Positions 35,980 to 45,434 are shown, numbered from the stretch's first letter. The stretch is 64,000 bases of DNA from Salmonella enterica subsp. enterica serovar Typhimurium str. LT2 (GCF_000006945.2 NC_003197.2:3782001-3846000), one strand, 5' to 3'. Made by a program: numbers and translations. Notes: generated by a model not told the origin, from the sequence alone.

Positions 35980-37104
35980 TTATTTCAACCAACTAATGGC
36001 ATCAGCGGCATAGCGATGCGCACGGAAGGCGCTGTTCTGTTTTCCAGGAATAATGCCTTTACTGAGGTGCTCCGGATATTCATTAAAGAACGGAATGATA
36101 TATTCCCATACCGTTTCGCCTTCCGGGGTGACTTCAAACAGGCGGCCAAACGCCGATTCACAGATAAAGGTGTTGCCGTTCGCCAGCCGCTGCGCGCTCC
36201 CCATATACGGCGAGAAAAACGCCGGCGGGAAGATATCGCGATACTGCCAGGTAATCGCTTTGGTCTGCGGATCGAACTCCAGCACCGTGGAATGCGGCGA
36301 GGTGACGCCGGGACGCAGGTTGCCGTTATCGAAAACCAGAATCGACCCGTTCTCCATCTCAACCGGCGTGTGCTGCTGCGCTACGACTTCCGGCCCTGCA
36401 TGCCAGATAACCTTCCCGCTCTCTTTATCCACGGCAATGACGCCGGAAGTGGTACGCAGGCTCATCAGCACCAAGCCATCACGGGTGACGGACAGGCCGT
36501 TAATCATCGGCCAGTGGCGGCGGTCGAAAATATCATGAATCGGGAAATCTTCCGGATTCAAATGCTCCCAGGCGCGCCATTCCCAGACCACTTCACCGTC
36601 GCGATTGACCTCTTTGACGACGTCGCTCTGAATGATGCCGTCCGGCGCATCGCGGCGCGGGTCGCCGCCGGTAACACGGGCGGCGATATCGGCAGGCAAC
36701 GGCGACGCGGCGGTATACAGCAGATTACCGTTCGCCAACCATTGCGCATCATGGTGATGGTAAATATCTTCGTAATGCCAGACGATTTCGTTATCCGGCG
36801 TCACTTCGTAGAAGTCGCCGCCGTGCCAGAGATCCCACGCCGGATAGAGGTTCGCTGAAGTGCGGTGGCTGCCGTTATAACCCAGATTACCGTTCGGCAG
36901 CAGCACCGCATCACGCCCGGCGCGAACCGGAAGCTGCCACTGATGCGCGACTTCGCCCTGCTCGTCCACCAGGTAAACCCGCCCTTCGGCGGTTTGCGGC
37001 GCAAAAAGCGTATAGCCGCCAAAGCTCTTCGCCTTATCAGCGTAGATAAGGCCCGCCAGACGGCGTCCAAGGGTGAAAGTCGAATCCTGAGTTAAGTGTG
37101 CCAC
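35980..37104 (-). CDS. Arylsulfotransferase (ASST)-like beta-propeller protein, no signal peptide
   Basis: A protein of about 374 residues resembling the arylsulfate sulfotransferase family: repeated propeller blades such as GRVYLVDEQGEVAHQW, DNEIVWHYEDIYHHHDAQWL, GNLLYTAAS and GKVIWHAGPEV. The HHHDAQ segment recalls the His/Asp region of the family. No signal peptide is visible, unlike the periplasmic AssT enzymes, so it is probably cytosolic and the reaction is unknown. I took a GTG at 37104 next to AGGAGG; a TTG at 37134 would add ten residues, and the short 4-base spacing leaves doubt. Divergent from the LacI-type regulator, with a palindromic operator between. Confidence 0.8.
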   Translation of the reverse strand: MAHLTQDSTFTLGRRLAGLIYADKAKSFGGYTLFAPQTAEGRVYLVDEQGEVAHQWQLPVRAGRDAVLLPNGNLGYNGSHRTSANLYPAWDLWHGGDFYEVTPDNEIVWHYEDIYHHHDAQWLANGNLLYTAASPLPADIAARVTGGDPRRDAPDGIIQSDVVKEVNRDGEVVWEWRAWEHLNPEDFPIHDIFDRRHWPMINGLSVTRDGLVLMSLRTTSGVIAVDKESGKVIWHAGPEVVAQQHTPVEMENGSILVFDNGNLRPGVTSPHSTVLEFDPQTKAITWQYRDIFPPAFFSPYMGSAQRLANGNTFICESAFGRLFEVTPEGETVWEYIIPFFNEYPEHLSKGIIPGKQNSAFRAHRYAADAISWLK

Positions 37105-37142
37105 ATCGCCTCCTGAGGAATAAATTTGCGCCAAAATACCCC

Positions 37143-37158
37143 ATTAAAACGTTTTAAT
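37143..37158. promoter_or_regulatory. Perfect 16-bp palindrome, probable LacI-family operator
   Basis: ATTAAAACGTTTTAAT is a perfect palindrome centred on CG, the usual form of LacI/PurR-family operators. It lies between the divergent ASST-like gene and the LacI-type regulator, 38 bases upstream of the former's start. Confidence 0.82.
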
Positions 37159-37189
37159 GAAGGGTTTTTTACGATCCTCACTGAAAAAA

Positions 37190-37203
37190 AGCAAACGTTA
37201 CCG
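37190..37203. promoter_or_regulatory. Second, weaker operator-like site
   Basis: AGCAAACGTTACCG is a partial palindrome sharing the AAACGTT core with the perfect site 45 bases away, about 50 bases before the regulator start. A role in autoregulation or looping is inferred. Confidence 0.45.
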
Positions 37204-37253
37204 TCTGGTAAATATGCTACCCTGTGCGCAAATTTTCGCAGGTCAGGAAGCAG

Positions 37254-38261
37254 ATGGCTGTTCAAAATAAAAAACGCGCAAAGTTGATTGATGTTGCCCG
37301 CCATGCAGGCGTGTCGCCAGGGACAGTATCCAATGCATTGCACAACACTCGCTTTGTCGAGCCGCAGACGCGACGGCGTATTGAAGAGGCCATTGCTGCG
37401 CTCAACTACACGCCGAATATTCGCGCTCGCCAGTTACGAACCGGCAAAACCAATACCATTGCTTTGCTCTCTTCGGTGCCGCTGGCGATTGCCTCCGGCG
37501 CATCACGACTGGGATTTATGATGGAGGTGGCGTTAACGTCCGCGATGATGGCGCTGGAAAAGCAGCATGCGCTGATTCTGGTGCCGCCGGGGGCAAATCC
37601 ACTGGATGCCGTCAGCTTTGACGCGGCGATCCTGATTGAGCCGGCGGAGAACGACCCGCAGCTCCAGGCGCTGGCGCAAGCGGGCATTCCCTGCGTCACC
37701 ATTGGCCGCACGCCGGGGACCGACACGCCTGTGCCGTGGGTTGAGCTGCACTCGGCGGCAACAGCACAGCTTCTGCTAACGCATCTGGAGACCTCCGGCG
37801 CCAGCAAATGTGCGTTATTTGTCGGTAACACTCGGCGAACATCAGTTCTGGAGAGCGAAGCGGCTTACCAGCGCTGGTGCGCGGGGCGCCAGGCCCCCGT
37901 CGTCTACTCTCTCAATGAAAGCGAGGGTGAAAATGCCGGCTACCAGGCCGCGCAGCAGCTATTACAGGCGCATCCCGACGTTGACGGCGTGCTGGTGCTG
38001 ATCGATACCTTTGCCAGCGGCGCGGTACGCGCTTTCCAGGAACAGGCAGTCGCTATCCCGGAGCGGATGCGCGTGGTCACCCGCTATGATGGTATCCGCG
38101 CGCGCGAATCGCTGCCGCCGCTGACGGCTGTGAACATGCATCTTGATGAGGTGGCGCGACAGGCAATCACGCTCCTGTTTGCCGTTTTGTCGGGTGAGAA
38201 GATCAGCTACAGCGACGGGATCATGCCTGAACTGGTGGTGAGAGCGTCAACCTGCCGGTGA
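37254..38261 (+). CDS. LacI/GalR-family transcriptional regulator
   Basis: A 335-residue repressor. The helix-turn-helix is at the N-terminus (about 10-30: LIDVARHAGVSPGTVSNALH), followed by the hinge YTPNIRARQLRTGKT and a periplasmic-binding-protein-like sensor domain (NTIALLSSVPLA, DGVLVLIDTFASGAVRAF, GIRARESLPPLTAVN). I chose the ATG at 37254 with AGGA six bases upstream; a GTG at 37224 would lie ahead of that ribosome site. It probably controls the divergent ASST-like/permease genes and itself. The ligand is unknown. Confidence 0.9.
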   Translation: MAVQNKKRAKLIDVARHAGVSPGTVSNALHNTRFVEPQTRRRIEEAIAALNYTPNIRARQLRTGKTNTIALLSSVPLAIASGASRLGFMMEVALTSAMMALEKQHALILVPPGANPLDAVSFDAAILIEPAENDPQLQALAQAGIPCVTIGRTPGTDTPVPWVELHSAATAQLLLTHLETSGASKCALFVGNTRRTSVLESEAAYQRWCAGRQAPVVYSLNESEGENAGYQAAQQLLQAHPDVDGVLVLIDTFASGAVRAFQEQAVAIPERMRVVTRYDGIRARESLPPLTAVNMHLDEVARQAITLLFAVLSGEKISYSDGIMPELVVRASTCR

Positions 38262-38269
38262 TAGAGGAT

Positions 38270-38384
38270 GACTCGCCACTACGTGGCTCGCCCTGCGGGC
38301 CGTTGCTGACGCAACGTTCTCTCGCTTCGCTCGAGTCGAACCTCTTGCCCCCGGAGGTTCTCATCCTCGTCAGACTTCAGATAC
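38270..38384. other. Intergenic segment with short inverted repeats next to proK
   Basis: Sequence such as CTCGCCCTGCGGGCCG, GTTGCTGACGCAACG and CTCGCTTCGCTCGAG forms several small hairpins. It lies downstream of the tRNA gene. I see no gene; a 70-codon frame covering it is a read-through of the tRNA and its trailer. Confidence 0.5.
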
Positions 38385-38414
38385 AAAAAAACCCTGCTCA
38401 TTGAGCAGGGTTTC
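38385..38414 (-). terminator. Terminator of proK
   Basis: On the minus strand AAACCCTGCTCA and TGAGCAGGGTTT pair almost perfectly and are followed by a run of T. It lies just behind the tRNA 3' end. Confidence 0.92.
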
Positions 38415-38420
38415 TGAATT

Positions 38421-38497
<77 letters not shown>

Positions 38498-38587
38498 AAT
38501 GCGGGCGCATCTTACTGCTCAGGCGCACGCCCGTCAATCCCTTAGTCGCAAAATACAATTCAATCGGCGAGAAAGTCGGCAGACAAC

Positions 38588-40279
38588 CTACTTCGCGGCG
38601 ACTTTCTGCACATCGGGAATATGGCACCAGTTGTTGTTCTGGTTAATGCCGCCATTCGGCGATGTATACCCCAGGCAGCCCATTATCGTATCGTATAGCT
38701 CCACATGACGACGCGGCACTTTGATCTCCGCCTGCTGTTTCAGGTGAGCGAACATCTGCGCATGTTGCGGACTGGCAAGATATTTATCCGACATCCATAC
38801 CAGCATCGGAACACGGAATTGCTCCGGCGGCGCCATATTGCGCGGCGTACCGTGCAAATGTTCGCGTTCGTTAATCGACTCGCCGTGGTCAGCCGCGTAG
38901 AACACAATCGCTTTTTTATCACGTAGCTGATCGAACACACTGGTAATAAAGTGATCCACATAGGTCACGGAGTTATCGTAAGAGTTGATCATCTGCGCTT
39001 TCGTGCAGCCGCTATCGACCCCAATACATTCGGGCTTCCACTGAGCGTAGCTGCGCGGATAACGCTGCGTATAGTTAAAATGCGATCCCTTGGTATGCAG
39101 GATAATCAGATGCTTACCCTCCGGATTCTGGGCAAGCGAGTTCTGCATCTCATCAATCAACAGCATGTCATCCACCGTTTTACCGCGGTTACGCGGCTCG
39201 GCGCCAATCTGCTCGCGGTAAGAGATATTATCCGCCATGGTATTGCTATAGAACCACATCTCGCTCTGCATGGCGTACAGATCGGAACTGAATCCGAGCT
39301 GTTTGAGTACGGCAAAAACATTCTGCTCTTTTAAGGTACGCTGCGGGTTATTATCCGCCCCGCCTTCCCGTACAAACATACAGCGTAAAGAAAGCTTCGT
39401 CGCGGTATCGCAGGAATAGCCGCGGAACGCCGCCAGATTTTTTTCCTGCGCCAGCTTCGGCGTGGTATTACGCTCGTAGCCGAAAATCCCCATGTGATCC
39501 CAACGGGTCGTCTCACCGATAATGAAAACGACGTAGGTGTCATCCCCATCTTTCGGCGCAACATAGGTAAATTTCCTGGCCGGGTTTATTAACGAATTAT
39601 TGTCCGACGACTCATCTACCTGCGCCCAGGCATACAGCCCTAACGCAGATAACCAGTTTGAGGGCAGGTAGGAGTTCGCCACCACGCCGCCATAGCTGGG
39701 TAAGTCGATGCCTGTCGCCCGTTCAACCTTTTTTTGCTGTATATCCAGCAGGCGAATAGGCGCCCACACCATTACGCCTGCGAGTACCACTACAGCGGCG
39801 CTGCGAAAACGCTGCCCCGGCGTACGTAGCTGGCGCAACAACGTGTAGCGACAGTGGTTACTCCAGATAAAGATGAGCGGAAGCACGCTCACGGCAATCA
39901 GCCACAATACAAAGTGCAGCCCCACCACCTCTTTCGAGAGATCGATATCGGTGGTCATAACAGACGCAATAATGCCGTAGCCAATCACCACGTTCAGGAA
40001 GGTCATGTAATAACTGGCGCCAGCGGAAAACAGCACCACCAGCGTGGCCAGCACACGCCAGACGCGTCGGCCAAACAGTGAAAGAAGACGAAGTAAGAAG
40101 AAAGTGACCAGCACCGTGGCGCCCAGTTCGACAACTGCGGAGAGGCCTTTCCAAATGGTAAATTCTTGTGCATAACTGCCGAAACGGCGGTAAAACACGG
40201 CGCAATTCATAAACAGACCGATATAGAGCGCAAGCAAGAAACTAAGTTTCTGTTGCGTCATCGATTTAATGTATCTCAT
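38588..40279 (-). CDS. eptB: EptB (YhjW), Kdo-specific phosphoethanolamine transferase of LPS
   Basis: A 563-residue inner-membrane enzyme with five N-terminal helices and a periplasmic alkaline-phosphatase-like domain. It adds phosphoethanolamine to the outer Kdo of the LPS core. Visible motifs are IGETTRWDHMGIFGYERNTTP (first metal ligand Glu), CDTATKLSLRCMF with the catalytic Thr, HTKGSHFNYTQRYP, and YAADHGESINE (metal Asp-His). I chose the ATG at 40279; the frame continues to a TTG at 40336, but 563 residues is the known length. In relatives, translation is repressed by the MgrR small RNA and transcription depends on sigma-E; neither was resolved here. Confidence 0.95.
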   Translation of the reverse strand: MRYIKSMTQQKLSFLLALYIGLFMNCAVFYRRFGSYAQEFTIWKGLSAVVELGATVLVTFFLLRLLSLFGRRVWRVLATLVVLFSAGASYYMTFLNVVIGYGIIASVMTTDIDLSKEVVGLHFVLWLIAVSVLPLIFIWSNHCRYTLLRQLRTPGQRFRSAAVVVLAGVMVWAPIRLLDIQQKKVERATGIDLPSYGGVVANSYLPSNWLSALGLYAWAQVDESSDNNSLINPARKFTYVAPKDGDDTYVVFIIGETTRWDHMGIFGYERNTTPKLAQEKNLAAFRGYSCDTATKLSLRCMFVREGGADNNPQRTLKEQNVFAVLKQLGFSSDLYAMQSEMWFYSNTMADNISYREQIGAEPRNRGKTVDDMLLIDEMQNSLAQNPEGKHLIILHTKGSHFNYTQRYPRSYAQWKPECIGVDSGCTKAQMINSYDNSVTYVDHFITSVFDQLRDKKAIVFYAADHGESINEREHLHGTPRNMAPPEQFRVPMLVWMSDKYLASPQHAQMFAHLKQQAEIKVPRRHVELYDTIMGCLGYTSPNGGINQNNNWCHIPDVQKVAAK

Positions 40280-40470
40280 GCAAACAAACCCTGGGAATCG
40301 GGATAAAAACGACCTGTACAACGATTCTTTAATCAAACAGGTAAATATGCGGCTAACGCAGATGTAAGAAAGTCTACAAGCACGGTTAAGTAGACCACAA
40401 GCAGAGGGGAAAGTGGCAACGGAGAGTGTGATCGGAGAAGATTTTTACAAAAAATCACTAAAAATGGAAA

Positions 40471-40490
40471 AGGGCCAGCGAACTGGCCCT
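40471..40490 (-). terminator. Terminator of the lpf operon
   Basis: On the minus strand GGGCCAG, TTCG loop, CTGGCCC, then TTTTCC, directly after lpfE. A typical intrinsic terminator with a stable tetraloop. Confidence 0.88.
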
Positions 40491-40496
40491 CAGTGA

Positions 40497-41024
40497 TTAT
40501 TCGTATGTGACGCTAAAATTCACCGTCGCATTCGCTGTGCCAACGGTGGCATCCGGCTTAACAGGCACATAGCTGGCGATATAGTTCAGCTTGTTCGTAC
40601 CATCAAACCAGACAGTGTGTTCGACAGGCGTAGAGTCGGTACTGGAGGGGTATTGTTGCTCCCCACCAGATGTTTTAATTTTTAACGCCACGCCCGTCGC
40701 GCCGCCGCTATCCAGGGCAAAAAGCGAGGGGTCAGTCGGGTCCGGAGAACCGTCCATCGTAACGCTGGCCTTTGTGGCATACGCGCAATCTTTTAAGCCG
40801 ATGCTAAAGTTTTTCTGGTTCAGCTCTTTACCCACTTTTACCGGGCGCTGAAGCACCACGGTCTCCATATTGACGTCGATACTGTCGTTTTCCAGTTCAC
40901 AGGTAGCCGCCTTAATAGTAATGGTAAAGTGGATATCACCAGCAGAACCGATATTCGACGGTGCCGCCATCGCGGAAGCGGTAAGCAGTAAACACGCTGG
41001 CATCAAAGCATGAAGGTTTTTCAT
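40497..41024 (-). CDS. lpfE: LpfE, minor fimbrial subunit
   Basis: A 175-residue chaperone-usher fimbrial subunit. Signal peptide about 1-20 (LMPACLLLTASAMAAPS), a pair of Cys (CELEN near 38, DCAYA near 78) for the subunit disulfide, and the C-terminal beta-zipper end ANATVNFSVTYE with the penultimate aromatic residue. Last gene of lpfABCDE, five bases after lpfD. Role as a minor pilin of long polar fimbriae, which help Salmonella bind Peyer's patches. Confidence 0.94.
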   Translation of the reverse strand: MKNLHALMPACLLLTASAMAAPSNIGSAGDIHFTITIKAATCELENDSIDVNMETVVLQRPVKVGKELNQKNFSIGLKDCAYATKASVTMDGSPDPTDPSLFALDSGGATGVALKIKTSGGEQQYPSSTDSTPVEHTVWFDGTNKLNYIASYVPVKPDATVGTANATVNFSVTYE

Positions 41025-41029
41025 CCTGC

Positions 41030-42109
41030 TTACTCCACATCAATACGCATGGTGGCAATTCCCTCGAAATCCCCGGCGGCCGGCAATTTGCCGGTGGTAC
41101 TGATAGGGTAAGCCGAAATGGTCGTTGAGGCGGTACGGTGCGTGTCGTCAACAAGACCCGATACGCTCAGCTCCTGATTAACACTGGCGTCATTTGGCAC
41201 CAAAATTTTACCGTTAGCGCCCTCAATGACGGCACCGATATCCGGGTTGCCCATGTCGATGGCATTCGAATCATTAGCGTTTGGCATTCCCTCAATACGC
41301 AGGAAGATCTTTACGCCATCGGAAATATTGGTGCATTTAAACTGCAGCTCTTTGGTGAATTTCGTGGCGTTCTTTGCAACTTGTCCTTTGCGATCTTTAA
41401 AATCAGTGGCCTTAAATTCCCCAAACGGAATTTCCAGCGTGCTGCCGCTGGAGAGTTCACAGCCCTGAGGTACCGTAATTGAACCACTGATATATACAGA
41501 CGACGCAGGTATACTGCCATATACACTGGGTTTCTTTGTCACAAAAAGGTCCATTATTTTGGTGCTAGGTATAATACTTTCACCCACAAACGGATGGAGA
41601 ATATAGAGCGATAAGTGACCTTTGCCACCGGATGTCCATATTGCATCTTTACTACTTGCATTTTGCGAACACTGAGAGCGGTTGTTTGTCAGGTTACCTA
41701 CATTCTCAAACGGTGTGTTAACGTATTCTCCTCGTCCCCCCGAAATCAGTACATCGCTCGCAATGGCAATATTATTATTGATCTGGTAATAGGAGCGACT
41801 CTCTATATTCGTAACAAAGGCCAGAGGAACCACAGCCTTAAATAAGGTGTCATTTATAAGAGAGGTATCATCAGGGCATTCACAGGACATCGCATAGGTT
41901 CCACCTAAATTCCAGCTATCGAAATCTACGAAGGTCGCACCCGTTGTGTTCTTTGACGTATCTGAAACTGTTTTATTTATGGTGGCACTGAAGATATGTG
42001 TTCCACCTTCAGGAGTACATGGTCCAAAATCTGCCGCTGCCAGCGCCTGCCCCGAAAACAGCACCGACCCGCCCAACAGGCCCGTAAACATTATCAACTT
42101 TTTCAACAT
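41030..42109 (-). CDS. lpfD: LpfD, fimbrial tip adhesin/minor subunit
   Basis: A 359-residue protein with a signal peptide (about 1-24, LGGSVLFSGQALAA) and two regions: an N-terminal domain with several Cys (CTPEGG, CECPDD, CSQNA) and a C-terminal pilin-like domain (GCELSSG..., ending GIATMRIDVE). This two-domain build is that of tip adhesins in chaperone-usher fimbriae. It is the likely receptor-binding subunit. Lies between lpfC (17-base gap) and lpfE. Confidence 0.93.
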   Translation of the reverse strand: MLKKLIMFTGLLGGSVLFSGQALAAADFGPCTPEGGTHIFSATINKTVSDTSKNTTGATFVDFDSWNLGGTYAMSCECPDDTSLINDTLFKAVVPLAFVTNIESRSYYQINNNIAIASDVLISGGRGEYVNTPFENVGNLTNNRSQCSQNASSKDAIWTSGGKGHLSLYILHPFVGESIIPSTKIMDLFVTKKPSVYGSIPASSVYISGSITVPQGCELSSGSTLEIPFGEFKATDFKDRKGQVAKNATKFTKELQFKCTNISDGVKIFLRIEGMPNANDSNAIDMGNPDIGAVIEGANGKILVPNDASVNQELSVSGLVDDTHRTASTTISAYPISTTGKLPAAGDFEGIATMRIDVE

Positions 42110-42126
42110 AATCGTTTCCTTCCCTG

Positions 42127-44655
42127 TTACCGGCAGACGGCATTCGCCATCACCACGCCGGTATTATCCTGTTGTTCCGGCAGCGTAAACGCCACGCGGC
42201 ATTGCTGTGCCTGGTCTTTACCCCAGTTCACCTGAAGGGCACCTTTCTCCGGCATCCCGCTGATATAAAGCTGACCGTCTTCACCCACAATGCTGCTGGA
42301 CTCTTTTGTGGTATCCAGCAGCGTGGCGGTAGCACCAAACGGCACCGCTTTGCCATTGGCCTGCGTCAGATTCATCAGCACACGATAGCCCACTCGGGTA
42401 TCGAAGCGGGCACGAACAATCGCGCCGCGTGTCGGCACTACGTTGACGGAGGCGGTATCCAGGTCAACCTGGTTGTTCAGGCTGTCGCTTCGCAGTGAGA
42501 CTTCCGTTTCACGGTACGGAGTAAGGTAAGGTACGACCGCATTACCCATCCAGTCCACTTCCACACCACCGTTGTTGATCACGTGCGCGCCGCGCGCGCC
42601 CGGCGCGGAGATAATGGCCATGGATTCACCCAGCGGTTGAGAAAGAGTGATACCTTCGCTATGGGCTATCACACCGCCGCGCAAACCGTAGTTCACCTGC
42701 TGGCCGTCACGGTTGTAGTTGTAACCCAGGCTGGCGCTACCCACGCCGCCCTGGTAATCCAGGTTCACGCTGCCGCTGTTACCCACGCCGTTGCTGCCGT
42801 AGCCTTCCTGCACACTATAGTTCAGGTTGTGGTCTTCCAGCGCGGTGCCGCTCACCCCTAACTGCTGGTTGGTTCGGCCATGCTGATCGGTCGTGAGGTG
42901 GTAGTTACTCCACACGCGTCCCAGTGGAATCGACATGGAGAATGACAGTAAACGATCGCTCTCATCCCACTCCGGGCTTTTCGTCCAGGTGTAAGCAACG
43001 CTGTAGTTCACGCGGCCAATACGGCCGTTATAACCGGCATTCAGCGAACGCTGTTTACCTTCATCGTTCCAGTAGTCCTGCTGCGTGACGTTAAAATAGA
43101 CCGAGCCCCAGGCGCCCAGTTGCTGCGTCACGTTGCCCTGAATCTGACTACGTTTGTGGTACTGGCTATAAGAGCTGTCCGCATCGCTGCGCACATCCGT
43201 CGCTTCCTGGAAGGTGTAATAGCCGCTGGTCGAATACTTGTAACCCAGCAGACGGAAATCTGTACCGCTGTTAAAGCTCTTGGAGTAGAGGAAACGATAA
43301 GACTGACCTTCCGAATTCTCCTCATTTGCCAGCTTGCTTTTTGCCTGGGTTACATCGATGGAGATCGCGCCGATATAACCGAAGTTTTTACCTAATCCTC
43401 CCGCCAGCGAGTAATAGTCGTCAGAGAAGATCGCACCACCGTAAACGGTAAAGCCATACGGCAGGCCGTACATGGCATCAAGCTGCCCGAATTTCGGCTC
43501 GGCGCTGTTATAGTTCCCGGCACGGTATTCCCCGGCGGAAAGGCTGTATTTGAGATGGCCTTCACGCTGGAGGAGCGCCACCGAGGAGAACGGCTGAACG
43601 AACTTCTGCTCACTGCCGTCCGATTCTTTAATGGTGACCGTCAGGTCGCCGCTGTTTGAGGTTGGATACAGGTCGTTAATTTCAAACGCACCCGGCTGAA
43701 CAAACGTACGGTAAATAACGTAGTTGTTCTGCTCAACGGTAACTTCGGCGTTACTTTTGGCAATACCCCGGATGACGGGCGCAAACCCGCGCTGGCTGTC
43801 AGGCAGCATCTCTTCGTCGGAAGTTAACTGCACACCGCGCATCTGAACGCTGTCAAAAATATCACCGGCAGTGGAGGTATCCCCCAACGTCAGCTGTGAT
43901 TTCAGCGGTACAATGGCACGGCTTAAGGATGTGCCAATGTTATCCCATGTGTTGTTACCGTCGTTTCGCGTCCAGGTGCTATAGTTACGTAACCGCCATG
44001 CCCCCAGGTTCATACCGCTGCGCAGATTCAGATAGTAGCTGTCGCTGTTGTAGCTGGTTTCACTGTCGTGTGCGTCATAGCTGGCGTTGCTGCCGGAAAA
44101 GTTATAATCCACCAGCAGGGCATTCACCCCTTCGTCCCACTGCGATTCTGGCACCGTACCGCGCGCTGTCTGCTTCATCGCAGCCTGCGGGAAGCTCATG
44201 ATCAGGGTCTGGTCTGCAAAGTCGAAATGGCTGGCGGCCTGGGGAATAATGTCGTCAAAAGCAACACAGGCTTCAGGCGGGGCCATTTTCAGCGCCGGGA
44301 AGCTATCAATACGCACGCCCATATCTTCAAGCTGCACGCGGCTTAAGCACGGCACCAGGGATTCACCCATTTTTGCGCGCTGCGCCTCTGTCGCTGCCTT
44401 AAACTCCAGGGTGCGAGACTCCATTTTTTTTTCGTTGACCACCACCGAGACGCGGTATTTACCTGGCAGGTGTTCAGCTTTATTGGATTCATACATTGAA
44501 AGGTCAACGTGCTGATCAATACCCGGCACATCCTCCAGAAAGCGCGGGTTAAATGTTCCCGCATACGCGGGGAGCGTACCCGCTATCATCAGCGCAAGCG
44601 CAGACTGCGTGAAACGCGAGGTCTTATTGCCCAGAGGAAGATGCGTCCATGTCAT
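42127..44655 (-). CDS. lpfC: LpfC, fimbrial outer-membrane usher
   Basis: An 842-residue usher of the FimD/PapC family. Signal peptide about 1-32, then the N-terminal chaperone-binding domain (FNPRFLEDVPGIDQHVDLS), the 24-strand barrel with plug (about residues 150-680), and the C-terminal domain with PFGATATLLD and a Cys pair (QQCRVAFTLP... MANAVCR). It receives subunit-chaperone pairs and assembles the fimbria at the outer membrane. Full length, no frameshift seen. Confidence 0.96.
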   Translation of the reverse strand: MTWTHLPLGNKTSRFTQSALALMIAGTLPAYAGTFNPRFLEDVPGIDQHVDLSMYESNKAEHLPGKYRVSVVVNEKKMESRTLEFKAATEAQRAKMGESLVPCLSRVQLEDMGVRIDSFPALKMAPPEACVAFDDIIPQAASHFDFADQTLIMSFPQAAMKQTARGTVPESQWDEGVNALLVDYNFSGSNASYDAHDSETSYNSDSYYLNLRSGMNLGAWRLRNYSTWTRNDGNNTWDNIGTSLSRAIVPLKSQLTLGDTSTAGDIFDSVQMRGVQLTSDEEMLPDSQRGFAPVIRGIAKSNAEVTVEQNNYVIYRTFVQPGAFEINDLYPTSNSGDLTVTIKESDGSEQKFVQPFSSVALLQREGHLKYSLSAGEYRAGNYNSAEPKFGQLDAMYGLPYGFTVYGGAIFSDDYYSLAGGLGKNFGYIGAISIDVTQAKSKLANEENSEGQSYRFLYSKSFNSGTDFRLLGYKYSTSGYYTFQEATDVRSDADSSYSQYHKRSQIQGNVTQQLGAWGSVYFNVTQQDYWNDEGKQRSLNAGYNGRIGRVNYSVAYTWTKSPEWDESDRLLSFSMSIPLGRVWSNYHLTTDQHGRTNQQLGVSGTALEDHNLNYSVQEGYGSNGVGNSGSVNLDYQGGVGSASLGYNYNRDGQQVNYGLRGGVIAHSEGITLSQPLGESMAIISAPGARGAHVINNGGVEVDWMGNAVVPYLTPYRETEVSLRSDSLNNQVDLDTASVNVVPTRGAIVRARFDTRVGYRVLMNLTQANGKAVPFGATATLLDTTKESSSIVGEDGQLYISGMPEKGALQVNWGKDQAQQCRVAFTLPEQQDNTGVVMANAVCR

Positions 44656-44677
44656 AGTAATAATCCTTTAAAACGTG

Positions 44678-45376
44678 TTAGTTAACGCGCTGTGTCAACA
44701 TGTCGCCAGCAGTGCCAAAGTCATTAATAATGTTGTATTTAACTTCGCTTACCTTGCCGGTGCCGGCTGGCAGTTCAATATTCAATGAGCCTTTTGCCGG
44801 AACCATTCCCGTTTTTTCAATATCACGGCCGTTGGCATAAAATTTATTAAACGTCAGGTTAAAGGCAGATGGGTTTTCCACTTTGATCTGGTTAGCCCCT
44901 GCGCTGGTGAACTGCAGTTTGTTCCAGCCGTCCATGCTATTGCCTTTCAGGCCCGCCGGGCGATAGAACAGTTTTAAGCGGGTACGTACGGCGATCTGCA
45001 GTACGTTTTTAGCTTCCGCGTCTTCACTTTTGGCAGGAATAGCTTTTACGTTAATCCAATAAACGGACTCGCGATCCTGCGGTAACGTGTTCGTCGTATT
45101 AACAATACGTAAAACGTTATTTTTAGTCGGGCTTAATTTAAATAACGGTGGAGTGATGATAAAGGGCGTCTTTTTATTACCGTTAGCATCATCAATCCAT
45201 GACTGAATGAGAAATTCATCCGTGGTGCTTTTATTATTTACCGTAAGAGAAGCTTCCTTTCTACTACCGTCATAAATAACACGCGTGCTGCTTAATGCCA
45301 CGCCTCCGGCAAAACTGTTTTGAGCAATCAACGCCAGCACCAGTGCTGTGCAAGATATCAAACGTGAGCGGTTCAT
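44678..45376 (-). CDS. lpfB: LpfB, periplasmic fimbrial chaperone
   Basis: A 232-residue PapD-like chaperone with a signal peptide (about 1-23, ALVLALIAQNSFAGGVAL). The two immunoglobulin-like domains show the conserved TRVIYDGSRKEASLTVNN strand, the family motif ESVYWINVKAIPAK (about 103-116) and RTRLKLFYRP. It holds LPF subunits in the periplasm by donor-strand complementation. Separated from lpfA by 84 bases that contain a terminator-like hairpin, and from lpfC by 22 bases. Confidence 0.95.
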   Translation of the reverse strand: MNRSRLISCTALVLALIAQNSFAGGVALSSTRVIYDGSRKEASLTVNNKSTTDEFLIQSWIDDANGNKKTPFIITPPLFKLSPTKNNVLRIVNTTNTLPQDRESVYWINVKAIPAKSEDAEAKNVLQIAVRTRLKLFYRPAGLKGNSMDGWNKLQFTSAGANQIKVENPSAFNLTFNKFYANGRDIEKTGMVPAKGSLNIELPAGTGKVSEVKYNIINDFGTAGDMLTQRVN

Positions 45377-45400
45377 GATTCTCTTCCTGAGCCTCCGCTG

Positions 45401-45434
45401 GAAAAAATGGCAACGGGATTTCCGTTGCCATTAT
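45401..45434 (-). terminator. Partial terminator between lpfA and lpfB
   Basis: On the minus strand ATGGCAACGG, AAAT, CCCGTTGCCAT, then TTTTTTCC. An intrinsic terminator right after the major subunit gene; read-through must make the rest of the operon. Confidence 0.88.
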
